64,000 bases of DNA from Microbacterium testaceum (GTDB lineage: Bacteria; Actinomycetota; Actinomycetes; Actinomycetales; Microbacteriaceae): the NCBI RefSeq assembly GCF_029761935.1, contig NZ_CP121699.1, forward strand, positions 496,001 through 560,000. Reading direction: 5' to 3'. This document shows positions 1-7,418 of this stretch, piece after piece; the first letter of the stretch is position 1, and every line of letters begins with the position of its first letter. Under the pieces are notes generated by a model. It ran no database searches, was not told the origin of the DNA, and saw only the letters and a program-made list of their open reading frames with translations. The position numbers were made by a program, and so were the translations under genes.

Positions 1-59
1 TCGAGGACGAGCACGCGGGCAGCGAAGGACATTCGGGCGACGATACGGACGCGGGCTGA
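1..59 (+). CDS. C-terminal tail of an upstream gene (partial)
   Basis: A frame open from the window edge ends at TGA 57-59 and encodes an acidic tail (EDEHAGSEGHSGDDTDAG). Only 18 codons are visible, so no function can be given. The assignment rests only on the open frame and on the position just before the intergenic region of the next plus-strand gene. Confidence 0.25.
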   Translation, partial: EDEHAGSEGHSGDDTDAG

Positions 60-103
60 ACGCCGGTTATGGCTTGCTTATGCGAAGCGGGCGGGTGCGC
101 GGG

Positions 104-120
104 CTTCAGGTTCGCTTCAG
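104..120 (+). promoter_or_regulatory. Direct repeat CTTCAG-N5-CTTCAG, candidate OmpR-family site
   Basis: Two CTTCAG hexamers start 11 bp apart, one helical turn, about 58 bp before the ATG of the next gene. OmpR/PhoB-type response regulators typically bind 11-bp-spaced direct repeats. No response regulator is visible in the window, so the binder is unknown. Confidence 0.35.
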
Positions 121-177
121 TCCCGGCTCGAAGTCTGGTCTCAGAGCCGGTGACCGACACCGGACGGGAAGAGAATC

Positions 178-729
178 ATGAACGACGACAACCCCACCCT
201 GCCGCTGCCGCGACAGGACGAGACCCCCGAACCCCGCCACCGCTCGTGGCGTGGACCGGCGCTGATCGCCGGCGCCGTCATCGTGGCCGCCGGCCTCACC
301 GGCGGAACCGCCGCCCTCGCGGCGCAGAGCGGCGGCGCGGGACCCCTCGCCGCCTCATCGACCTCGGCGCCCAGCGCCGACGGCGGCTCCACGGGACCCG
401 GCAGCACCCCCGGTACCGCCCCGACGCCGGGAGCCTCGCCCACGACCCCGGCCGACGGCACGGCTCCGACGCCTCCCGCGGACGGAACCGCTTCGGCGGC
501 ACCCGCCGACGGCAAGGGACCCGGCGCGTGCGGACCCGCCGGCCCCGGTGGGCCCGGCGCCCCGAAGGGCGACGCCGCCAAGCCCGCACCACCCGCCGAC
601 GGCACGGCGCCCACCCCTCCCGCCGACGGGCAGAAGCCCACGCCGCCCGCGCCTCCGGCCGATGGCACCGCTCCGACCCCGCCCGCGGAGGGGACCGCTC
701 CGACTCCTCCCGCAACGCCGGGCAGTTGA
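178..729 (+). CDS. Single-pass membrane protein with Pro/Ala-rich repeat tail
   Basis: A 183-residue protein with a short cytoplasmic head (residues 1-25), one membrane segment at about residues 28-50 (ALIAGAVIVAAGLTGGTAALAA), then a low-complexity extracytoplasmic tail. The tail repeats PPADGTAPTP-like units and carries one Cys in a GPGACGPAGPGGPG stretch. Such tails often span or attach to the cell wall, but no enzymatic domain is visible. ATG 178 is preceded by GGAAGAG. The next gene, 38 bp downstream on the same strand, also encodes an envelope protein, so the two may be co-expressed under the CTTCAG repeat. Function is unknown. Confidence 0.7.
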   Translation: MNDDNPTLPLPRQDETPEPRHRSWRGPALIAGAVIVAAGLTGGTAALAAQSGGAGPLAASSTSAPSADGGSTGPGSTPGTAPTPGASPTTPADGTAPTPPADGTASAAPADGKGPGACGPAGPGGPGAPKGDAAKPAPPADGTAPTPPADGQKPTPPAPPADGTAPTPPAEGTAPTPPATPGS

Positions 730-767
730 GCAGTGCCCCGCGCGGACCGCCGCGCCACGCCCGGCGC

Positions 768-1676
768 GTGCAGCGAGCGGTCAGCGCGGTGGGGCACGAT
801 CGTTCGGTGGCGAGAACTCGGACGCGCCGACGGCGGACGCCCCGGCAACGGCTGATCCGGCGACGACGCATGACATTCGCCGCCGTCGCCGTGGTCCTCG
901 TGGGCCTGATCGCTCTGGCGGTCATCCCCCTCGTCTCCCTCACCGCCGCGTGGAACACGGAGGCACGGCGCGAGGCTATCGACCTCACCTCCTTCGATCC
1001 CGGCCACCTCATCGACGACGAGCAGTTCTACGACGGCGACGCCATGACGGCCGACCAGATCCAGTCCTTCCTCGACGACGAGGTGGGGGAGTGCCGCAAC
1101 GACTCCTGTCTCTCGGTTCTGCGGTCCGACCTGCCCGCGCGGGGGCCGATCGTCTCGGATGCCACGGGCCGCACGATCTGCGAGGGCTACGACGGGGGAC
1201 AGCTCACCGCCGCCCAGATCATCGACCGCCTGCAACGCGCGTGCGGGATCTCGGCCAGGGTGCTGCTCGTCACCCTCCAGAAGGAGCAGAGCCTCGTGTC
1301 GGGCCGAACGGCGCGCGCCCCGTCACCCGAGCAGCTCGGTGCGGCAATGGGGGCGAGATGCCCCGACACCGCCCCGTGCGACGCCGGTGCCGCCGGATTC
1401 AGCGCCCAGGTCGCCCAGGCCGCCACCGATCTGAAGTCGTACAGCGCCTCGGACTTCATGCGGCAGCCCGGCACGCACTACCTCGCCTATTCACCGGATC
1501 CGTCGTGTGGGGGTTCGGACGTGACGATCGCGAACGCGGCGACCGCGGCGCTGTACAACTACACGCCGTATCAGCCGAACCCGGCGGCCCTCGCCGCGCG
1601 GTGGGGGACGGGCGACGCCTGCTCGGCGTACGGCAACCGCAACTTCGCGCTCTACTGGGCGCTGTGGTTCGGCTGA
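768..1676 (+). CDS. Membrane-anchored protein of the actinobacterial 'hemagglutinin' type, lysozyme-like region
   Basis: The frame encodes an Arg-rich N-terminus, one membrane segment (MTFAAVAVVLVGLIALAVIP) and an exported domain. That domain contains a DPGHLIDDEQFYD...MTADQIQSFLD motif followed by ITAR-like helices with VLLVTLQKEQSLV. Proteins with this arrangement are often labelled hemagglutinin in actinobacterial genomes; the LQKEQSLV segment resembles lysozyme-like transglycosylase folds, where the Glu would be catalytic. That activity is inference. Four Cys in the exported part (CRNDSC and CPDTAPC contexts) could form disulfides. The start is uncertain: in-frame GTGs lie at 768, 789 and 807 and an ATG at 870, just before the membrane segment, and none has a strong ribosome-binding site. 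Confidence 0.6.
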   Translation: MQRAVSAVGHDRSVARTRTRRRRTPRQRLIRRRRMTFAAVAVVLVGLIALAVIPLVSLTAAWNTEARREAIDLTSFDPGHLIDDEQFYDGDAMTADQIQSFLDDEVGECRNDSCLSVLRSDLPARGPIVSDATGRTICEGYDGGQLTAAQIIDRLQRACGISARVLLVTLQKEQSLVSGRTARAPSPEQLGAAMGARCPDTAPCDAGAAGFSAQVAQAATDLKSYSASDFMRQPGTHYLAYSPDPSCGGSDVTIANAATAALYNYTPYQPNPAALAARWGTGDACSAYGNRNFALYWALWFG

Positions 1677-1720
1677 CACACCTCGGGCGATCGCGCGATC
1701 GCCCGGCGGGACGCGCGGAG

Positions 1721-1742
1721 GAAATCACAGTGTTGTGATTTC
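1721..1742. promoter_or_regulatory. Perfect inverted repeat GAAATCACA-N4-TGTGATTTC, candidate operator
   Basis: Two perfect 9-bp arms (1721-1729 and 1734-1742) flank GTGT. The right arm covers the TTGTGA -35 hexamer of the promoter for the DUF3145 gene, so a bound dimer would block that promoter. The binder is unknown. Confidence 0.6.
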
Positions 1743-1761
1743 GTTATGCACGGGCGATAAT
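1733..1761 (+). promoter_or_regulatory. Sigma70-type promoter TTGTGA-N17-GATAAT
   Basis: -35 TTGTGA at 1733-1738, a 17-bp spacer and -10 GATAAT at 1756-1761. This is the best consensus promoter in the window and drives the DUF3145 gene with a leader of about 70 nt. Confidence 0.7.
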
Positions 1762-1835
1762 GGCCGGACAACCGAACAATCGCCGGCACTCCATCACAGG
1801 TCGTAGGGGAAGACGTACCTGACGAAGGAGAAACC

Positions 1836-2339
1836 ATGGCGATCACGTCTTCGCGCGGAGTGATCCTGATCCACTCCGCGCCCCGCGCGTTGTGCCCCCA
1901 CCTCGAGTGGGCGGTGGGACGCGCTCTCGGCCGCGCCGTCAACTTCGACTGGGCCGAACAGCCCGTGTTGACGGGCAGCCGTCGCGCGGAGTTCTACTGG
2001 GAGGGCCCCGTCGGTTCCGGCGCAGCGCTCGCGAGCGCCATCCGTGGGTGGGAACACCTGCGCTTCGAGGTGAGCGAGGATCCCACGCCCCGCAGCGACG
2101 GCGGACGCTGGATGCACACGCCGGGTCTCGGCATCCACTTCGCTCAAACCGATTCGGCCGGCAACGTCGTCATCGCCGAGGATCGCGTGCGCTACGCGAT
2201 GGAGGTCGCGGCCGGCGACCCCTTCGAGCTGCAGCGCGAACTCGACGTCGCCCTGGGCTCGGCCTGGGACGAGGAGCTCGAGCCCTTCCGCCACGCCGGA
2301 GACGACCAGCAGATCGTGTGGCTGCACAAGGTCGGGTGA
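1836..2339 (+). CDS. DUF3145 family protein
   Basis: A 167-residue soluble protein. The start MAITSSRGVILIHSAPRALCPHLEWAVGR is characteristic of DUF3145, an actinobacterial family found beside the type II fatty acid synthase genes (in Streptomyces it lies next to fabF). Here it converges on fabF, with a strong terminator between the two. The ATG is preceded by GAAGGAG at good spacing. The molecular role of the family is not established. Expression appears to be controlled by the consensus promoter at 1733-1761 and its overlapping 22-bp palindrome. Confidence 0.85.
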   Translation: MAITSSRGVILIHSAPRALCPHLEWAVGRALGRAVNFDWAEQPVLTGSRRAEFYWEGPVGSGAALASAIRGWEHLRFEVSEDPTPRSDGGRWMHTPGLGIHFAQTDSAGNVVIAEDRVRYAMEVAAGDPFELQRELDVALGSAWDEELEPFRHAGDDQQIVWLHKVG

Positions 2340-2421
2340 GCCCGTCGAGTGGGGGAGGCGCCACTACCGGAGGTCGGTGAACACACCCGGCACCGGGACC
2401 GCGTATCCCTTGCTTGACGAA

Positions 2422-2477
2422 ACGAGAGCCCCCTGGCATCCCCGATCGCAGTCGGGGGGATGCCAGGGGGCTCTCGT
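2422..2477. terminator. Bidirectional terminator hairpin
   Basis: Perfect 22-bp arms (2422-2443 and 2456-2477) with a 12-nt loop lie between the convergent DUF3145 and fabF genes. There is no T-run, as is usual in such GC-rich genomes. Confidence 0.85.
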
Positions 2478-2494
2478 CGTGACGGGGAACGCGC

Positions 2495-3733
2495 TCAGAC
2501 CGAGGCGATGGCGACAACGGCGTTATGCCCGCCGAAGCCGAAGGAGTTGCTGATCGCGAGCTGGTCTCCCGCGCCGAGCTCGACGGGCGAGCCCGAGAGC
2601 GCGAACGGAACCTCGGGGTCCTGCTCGGTCAGGTTGATCGTGGGGGGCGCGACGCGGTTCTGCAGAGCGAGAACCGTGAAGATCGCCTCGAGGGCTCCGG
2701 TGCCGCCCAGAAGGTGGCCGGTGGACGCCTTCGTGGCCGAGACGGGGATCTCGTCGACGCGATCGCCGAAGACGGCGCGCAGCGCCTTGTACTCGTTCGG
2801 GTCGCCGACCGGAGTCGATGTGGCGTGCGCGTTGATGTGCGTGACGTCGTCGACCGACGCGCCCGCCATCTCGAGCGCCATGTGCACGGCGCGAGCGGCG
2901 CCGAGACCTTCGGGGTCGTTCGCGGTGATGTGATACGAGTCGGCGGTGACGCCACCGCCCACGATCGACGCGTAAATCTTGGCGCCGCGGGCCTTGGCAT
3001 GCTCCTCGGTCTCGAGGATCAGCACACCGGCGCCCTCGCCCATGACGAAGCCGTCGCGGTCGATGCTGGCCGGACGCGAAGCGGTCTCGGGCGAGTCGTT
3101 GCGCTTCGACAGCGCCTGCATCGACGCGAACGAGGCGATCGTGATCGGGTGAATGGCCGATTCGGTTCCACCCGCGATGACGACGTCGGCGAGGCCGTCG
3201 CGGATGTGCTGCACCGCGTTGACGATCGACTCGGTGCTCGAGGCGCACGCCGATGCCACGGTGCGCGCGAAGGCGCGGGCGTTGAAGTGGAGGGAGAGGT
3301 TTCCGGCCGCCGCGTTCGGCATGAGCATCGGAACCGTCATCGGCATGACCCGACGCGGGCCCTTCTCGCGCAGGGTGTCCCACGCGTCGAGCAGGGTCCA
3401 GACGCCGCCGATGCCGGTGGCGAAGTCGACGCCGAGACGGTCGGGGTCGATGTCGGGAGCCCCGGCGTCTTCCCATGCCTCTTTGGCCGCGACCATGGCG
3501 AGCTGCGACGAGGGGTCGAGCCGCTTGGCGACGGGTCGCTCGAGCACGGTCTCGGGACGCACGAGCGCCTCGGCCGCGAAGGTGACGGGCAGGTTGTACT
3601 GCTCGACCCACTCGTGCTCGAGGGAACGGGCGCCGGAGGTTCCGGCGAGCAGGGCGGACCAGCTCTCGGGTGCCGTGCCGCCGATGGGCGAGGTGGCTCC
3701 GATGCCGGTGACGACGATGCGGGGTGTGCTCAT
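2495..3733 (-). CDS. fabF: Beta-ketoacyl-ACP synthase II (FabF)
   Basis: A 412-residue condensing enzyme that elongates acyl-ACP with malonyl-ACP in type II fatty acid synthesis. The catalytic triad is complete and falls at the same numbers as in E. coli FabF: Cys163 (SACASSTE), His303 (NAHATSTPVGD) and His340 (KASTGHLLGGTGA), with Lys335. The C-terminal NSFGFGGHN glycine-rich motif is present. The start ATGAGCACACCC has AAGGA upstream. It is the last gene of the aceE-fasR-fabD-fabH-acpP-fabF block; a UUCG-capped hairpin sits between acpP and this gene and may set its level below that of ACP. Confidence 0.97.
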   Translation of the reverse strand: MSTPRIVVTGIGATSPIGGTAPESWSALLAGTSGARSLEHEWVEQYNLPVTFAAEALVRPETVLERPVAKRLDPSSQLAMVAAKEAWEDAGAPDIDPDRLGVDFATGIGGVWTLLDAWDTLREKGPRRVMPMTVPMLMPNAAAGNLSLHFNARAFARTVASACASSTESIVNAVQHIRDGLADVVIAGGTESAIHPITIASFASMQALSKRNDSPETASRPASIDRDGFVMGEGAGVLILETEEHAKARGAKIYASIVGGGVTADSYHITANDPEGLGAARAVHMALEMAGASVDDVTHINAHATSTPVGDPNEYKALRAVFGDRVDEIPVSATKASTGHLLGGTGALEAIFTVLALQNRVAPPTINLTEQDPEVPFALSGSPVELGAGDQLAISNSFGFGGHNAVVAIASV

Positions 3734-3769
3734 GAGCGAAGAATCCTTGGTGCGGCCGACAGGTCGTGA

Positions 3770-3795
3770 CCGGTGGGGGCCGAAGCCCCCACCGG
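3770..3795 (-). promoter_or_regulatory. Intercistronic hairpin with UUCG tetraloop (acpP-fabF)
   Basis: Perfect 11-bp arms close a 4-nt loop that reads UUCG in the minus-strand RNA, a very stable cap. It lies just after the acpP stop and before fabF, where it could act as a partial terminator or protect the acpP 3' end. Confidence 0.65.
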
Positions 3796-3801
3796 GAGGT
3801 G

Positions 3802-4050
3802 TCAGGACTGGTTCGACGTGATGAAGGTCACGGCGTCGCCGACGGTCTTGAGGTTCTTGACCTCGTCGTCGGGGATGGTGACGCCGAACTTCTCCTCGGC
3901 GTTGACGACGATCGTCATCATCGAGATGGAGTCGATGTCGAGGTCGTCGGTGAACGACTTCTCGAGCGCGACCTCGTCGGCCGAGATACCCGTCTCGTCG
4001 GTGATGAGCTCGGCAAGGCCGGCGAGAACCTCGTCGTTGGTGAATGCCAT
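3802..4050 (-). CDS. acpP: Acyl carrier protein
   Basis: An 82-residue acidic carrier protein. The phosphopantetheine attachment site is Ser41 in DLDIDSISMM; the canonical motif is DSL, and here the third residue is Ile. The helix III motif EKFGVTIPDDEV is typical. AGGAG precedes the ATG at good spacing. ACP shuttles acyl intermediates between FabD, FabH and FabF, whose genes flank it. It has a likely promoter of its own overlapping the end of fabH, and a stable hairpin after its stop. Both suit the high level of ACP a cell needs. Confidence 0.97.
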   Translation of the reverse strand: MAFTNDEVLAGLAELITDETGISADEVALEKSFTDDLDIDSISMMTIVVNAEEKFGVTIPDDEVKNLKTVGDAVTFITSNQS

Positions 4051-4093
4051 GATGTCTCCTGTTTCTTGGGGGCGGGCCTGTCAGGCCCCGATC

Positions 4094-4122
4094 AGTCTAG
4101 GGTTCGACGCTGGCGCGTCAGG
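4094..4122 (-). promoter_or_regulatory. Internal promoter for acpP, CTGACG-N17-TAGACT
   Basis: On the minus strand CTGACG (4122-4117) is followed after exactly 17 bp by TAGACT (4099-4094). The -35 overlaps the fabH stop codon. The transcript would have a leader of about 37 nt before the acpP ATG. Confidence 0.55.
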
Positions 4123-5122
4123 GAAGCACGACGACCTGCGCGCCGAACACCAGTCCGGCACCGAAGCCGATCTGCAGCGCGAGGCCGCCGCTCAGCTCGG
4201 GGTGCTCCTCGAGCAAGCGGTGGGTGGCGAGGGGGATGGATGCCGCCGAGGTGTTGCCGGTCGTCTCGATGTCGCGACCGATGACGACGGTCTCGGGCAG
4301 GCCCAGCTGCTTGGCGAACTCGTCGATGATGCGCATGTTCGCCTGGTGCGGCACGAAGGCGGCGAGGTCGGCGGGCTCGATGCCCGCGGCCTCGATCGCC
4401 TGACGGGCGACCTTGACCATCTCCCAGACGGCCCAGCGGAAGACGGTGGGGCCCTCCTGGCGCAGGGTCGGCCACGGGGCGACGCCGTCGCGGAAGTCGG
4501 TGAGCGTGGCGTTCATGCCCACGGCGTCCGCCTTCGACCCGTCCGAGCCCCAGATGGTGGGGCCGATGCCGGGGGTCTCGCTCGGTCCGACCACGACGGC
4601 GCCCGCGCCGTCGCCGAGCAGGAACGAGATGCTGCGGTCGGTGGGGTCGACGACGTCGCTGAGCTTCTCGGCGCCGACGACGACGACATGCTTCGCCAGG
4701 CCCGCCCGCACGAGGGCGTCGGCCTGACCGACGCCGTAGGCGAAGCCGGCGCACGCGGCGTTCAGGTCGTAGGCGGCCGCGGGGTTCGCCCCGATGCGGT
4801 CGGCGACGATGGCCGAGGCCGAGGGGGTCTGCTTGGGATTGCTGATCGTCGCGACGATCACGGCGTCGATCTGGTCGGGGGCGATGCCCGACTTCTCGAC
4901 GGCTTCGCGCGCGGCCTCGGTGGCCAGATCGATGGCATCCGTGTCCTTATTCGCGCGGACGCGCGTGACGATCCCGGTGCGCTGACGGATCCACTCGTCG
5001 CTGGAGTCGATGGGCCCCACGAGGTCGTCGTTGGGCACGAAGTTCTCACCGCGCGCGGCACCGTAGGCGTAGATGCGCGTGTGAGCGGCTCCCTGCAGCT
5101 GACGGAGGGTGGGGGTGCTCAT
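4118..5122 (-). CDS. fabH: Beta-ketoacyl-ACP synthase III (FabH)
   Basis: A 334-residue initiating condensing enzyme (acyl-CoA plus malonyl-ACP). The catalytic residues are Cys124 (LNAACAGFAYG), His259 (VPHQANMRI) and Asn290 (GNTSAAS), all with the expected spacing. The start at 5122 was chosen because ATGA overlaps the fabD stop by 4 nt, which indicates translational coupling. It belongs to the fab block. In actinobacteria FabH primer preference sets the balance of branched and straight chains; the sequence alone does not decide it here. Confidence 0.97.
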   Translation of the reverse strand: MSTPTLRQLQGAAHTRIYAYGAARGENFVPNDDLVGPIDSSDEWIRQRTGIVTRVRANKDTDAIDLATEAAREAVEKSGIAPDQIDAVIVATISNPKQTPSASAIVADRIGANPAAAYDLNAACAGFAYGVGQADALVRAGLAKHVVVVGAEKLSDVVDPTDRSISFLLGDGAGAVVVGPSETPGIGPTIWGSDGSKADAVGMNATLTDFRDGVAPWPTLRQEGPTVFRWAVWEMVKVARQAIEAAGIEPADLAAFVPHQANMRIIDEFAKQLGLPETVVIGRDIETTGNTSAASIPLATHRLLEEHPELSGGLALQIGFGAGLVFGAQVVVLP

Positions 5123-6039
5123 GCCTGGTCTTCTTTCAGGAGTGAGACGGCCGCGTCGAGGTCGTCGGGGGACTTGACTGCCACGGTGGGGGTGCCGCGC
5201 AGTGCTCGCTTCGCGAGGCCCGTGAGGGCACCGGCGGGCGAGAGTTCGATGATGCCGGTCACGCCCTGCTCGGCGAACGAGGCCATGCAGCGGTCCCAGC
5301 GCACGGGCGACGAGACCTGGGCCACCACGAGGTCGAGAGCGCGGCGGCCCTCGGTCACGACGGAGCCGTCGGAGTTGGTCCACAGCGTCGTGGCGGGGTC
5401 GCGCACCTGCACGTCGGCGGCCGCGGCGCGCAGCGTCTCGACGGCGGGCTCCATGAAGCGGGTGTGGAAGGCGCCCGCGACCTGCAGCGGGATGACGCGA
5501 GTGCCGCGCGGGGCCTCGGCGGCGAGCTCGGCCAGGGCGGGGAGTTCGCCGGCGGCCACGATCTGTCCGCCGCCGTTGTAGTTGGCGGGGGTGAGTCCGA
5601 GTGCCTCGAGGCGTTCGAGCACAGCGGTCTCGTCGCCCCCGACGACGGCGCTCATGCCGGTCTCGACGGTGGCGGCGGCCTCGGCCATCGCGCGGCCGCG
5701 CAGTCCGACCAGGCGCAGCGCGTCCTCATCGGTGAGCACTCCGGATGCCGCCAGCGCAGCGATCTCGCCCACCGAGTGCCCCGCGACACCGGCGACGGAG
5801 GTCGTGGCGCGATCGTTCAGCGCAGTCCACGACAGCAGGCTCGCCGCGACGATCAGCGGCTGGGCGACGGCGGTGTCGCGGATCTGATCGGCATCCCATT
5901 CGGTGCCGGCGGCGACGAGGTCGACGCCCGCCTGCTCCGAGAAGGCCTCGAGACGCTCACGCGCTCCGTCGAGTTCGAGCCACGGCGAGAGGAACCCGGG
6001 GGTCTGAGAGCCCTGCCCGGGGAAGACGGCGATGATCAC
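5119..6039 (-). CDS. fabD: Malonyl-CoA:ACP S-malonyltransferase (FabD)
   Basis: A 306-residue acyltransferase that loads malonate onto ACP. GTG 6039 gives VIIAVFPGQGSQTPG, the family N-terminus, and AGGATGG lies upstream; a longer reading frame upstream has no family similarity. The nucleophile is Ser89 in GHSVGE and the partner is His192 in GAFHTRF. It is the first fab gene after fasR, separated from it by 82 bp that contain a GACAC-N11-GTGTC inverted repeat, and it overlaps fabH by 4 nt. Confidence 0.96.
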   Translation of the reverse strand: MIIAVFPGQGSQTPGFLSPWLELDGARERLEAFSEQAGVDLVAAGTEWDADQIRDTAVAQPLIVAASLLSWTALNDRATTSVAGVAGHSVGEIAALAASGVLTDEDALRLVGLRGRAMAEAAATVETGMSAVVGGDETAVLERLEALGLTPANYNGGGQIVAAGELPALAELAAEAPRGTRVIPLQVAGAFHTRFMEPAVETLRAAAADVQVRDPATTLWTNSDGSVVTEGRRALDLVVAQVSSPVRWDRCMASFAEQGVTGIIELSPAGALTGLAKRALRGTPTVAVKSPDDLDAAVSLLKEDQA

Positions 6040-6083
6040 CGTTCCATCCTGCCAACGATCGAGCCCGCGCTTATGGAGATATC

Positions 6084-6104
6084 GACACAGATATACGGCG
6101 TGTC
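6084..6104 (-). promoter_or_regulatory. Inverted repeat GACAC-N11-GTGTC upstream of fabD
   Basis: It lies in the fasR-fabD gap, 45 bp before the fabD GTG. The position fits an autogenous FasR site or other fab operator. The real FasR motif was not checked, so this is a positional guess. Confidence 0.3.
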
Positions 6105-6121
6105 TTTGTGCGCGCCGTGCA

Positions 6122-7414
6122 TCAGCGCGCCAGGGGCGACCGTCGACCCACGGGTCCGCGACGGCGCGTGGCATCCGTTCCGATCGATCCCAGGATCAGC
6201 GCGGTCTGCAGGATGAGGGCCTCGCGGGGCCCCGTGGCATCCCATCCGATGACCTCCGACACGCGCTTCAGGCGATAGCGGACCGTGTTGGGGTGCACGT
6301 ACAACTCGCGCGCCGTCGCCTCGAGCGAGCGCCCGTTGTCGAGGTAGCTCCACAGCGTCGCCACCAGATCGGCGCTGTGCGCCTGCAGCGGCTGGTAGAC
6401 GCGATCCACCAGCGTCTGCTTCGCAACGGCGTCGCCAGCGAGCGCGCGCTCGGGCAGAAGATCATCGGCCTCCACCGGCCGCGGGGCATGACGCCACGCG
6501 CGGGCGACGGCGAAGCCGGCGAGGGCGGCACGAGCGCTCTGCCCGGCGTCGACCAACGCGGGGACCGGCGGTCCGAGGACGAGATGGCCCGACCCGAAAC
6601 CGGGCTCGAGACGCTTGGCGATCTCGGGGAAGGGCAGTTCGGCGGAATCCTCTCCACCGCGCGCCGGCAGGTCGGCACGACCGACCACCAGCACCAGGCG
6701 CGAGCCCTGCACGCCGATGAGTACGTCGACGCCGAGCTTGCGCGCGGTGCGACGCACCTGGTCGACGTCGAGTTGCGGGGGAGTGGTGCCCACGAGCACC
6801 GCGACCTCTCCGTGGCCGTGCCAGCCGAGCGCGGCGATGCGGCTGGGGAGTTCATCGTCGGCCTCGCCGGTGAGGATCGAGTCGACCACGAGCGCTTCGA
6901 GGCGAGCGTCCCAGAGGCCCCGGGCCTCGGCGGCGCGTGCGTAGACGTCGGCCGCGGCGAAAGCGACTTCGCGCGAGTACGACAGCATCGCCTCGCGCAC
7001 CTTCTCGCTGCGTCCGGCGACGCGCTCTTCCATCACCTCGACGGTGACGCGCACGAGCTGCAGGGTCTGCGTCAGGCTGACGCTGCGCAGCAGCTCACGA
7101 GGGGCCGCGGCGAAGATGTCGGCGGCGATCGCCGGAGTGGATGCCGGCTCCTCGAACCACTGCAGGAACGAGGTGATGCCGGCCTGGGCGACGAGCCCGA
7201 CGGCGGACCGCCGGGCCGGCGGCATCTCGGCGTACCAGGGAAGCGTTTCTTCGAGGCGCTGGATGGTCGCCGTCGCGAGATCGCCCGAGATGCGCCGCAG
7301 CCAGGTGAGGGTGTCGGCCTTCTCCTGCGCGGCGGCCGCGACCGCCCCCGCAGACCGGTCGGGCCCGGCCCCGCCCATGGAGGCGGAACCGGACCCGTCG
7401 GTGGTGCTCGTCAC
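6122..7414 (-). CDS. fasR: PucR-type regulator, FasR-like activator of fab genes
   Basis: A 430-residue regulator. The central part is a GAF/diguanylate-cyclase-like sensory region typical of the PucR/CdaR architecture. The C-terminus is a helix-turn-helix (GRSLEATARELYVHPNTVRYRLKRVSEVIG, about residues 350-400). A regulator of this class directly upstream of fabD-fabH-acpP-fabF matches FasR of Streptomyces coelicolor, which activates that operon and is thought to sense acyl-CoA. The start GTG 7414 lies 4 nt after the aceE stop, so it is almost certainly cotranscribed with aceE; an in-frame ATG at 7378 is the alternative. Assignment as FasR is by position and family. Confidence 0.85.
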   Translation of the reverse strand: MTSTTDGSGSASMGGAGPDRSAGAVAAAAQEKADTLTWLRRISGDLATATIQRLEETLPWYAEMPPARRSAVGLVAQAGITSFLQWFEEPASTPAIAADIFAAAPRELLRSVSLTQTLQLVRVTVEVMEERVAGRSEKVREAMLSYSREVAFAAADVYARAAEARGLWDARLEALVVDSILTGEADDELPSRIAALGWHGHGEVAVLVGTTPPQLDVDQVRRTARKLGVDVLIGVQGSRLVLVVGRADLPARGGEDSAELPFPEIAKRLEPGFGSGHLVLGPPVPALVDAGQSARAALAGFAVARAWRHAPRPVEADDLLPERALAGDAVAKQTLVDRVYQPLQAHSADLVATLWSYLDNGRSLEATARELYVHPNTVRYRLKRVSEVIGWDATGPREALILQTALILGSIGTDATRRRGPVGRRSPLAR

Positions 7415-7418
7415 GCGC

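Noticed and set aside
69..767. Extension of the hemagglutinin-like frame back to position 69
   Set aside because: It overlaps the Pro/Ala-repeat gene in another frame and is Arg-rich shadow; real coding character begins near 768-870.
1721..1742. CRP/GlxR site
   Set aside because: CRP-type sites read TGTGA-N6-TCACA; here the half-sites are in the opposite order (TCACA-N4-TGTGA).
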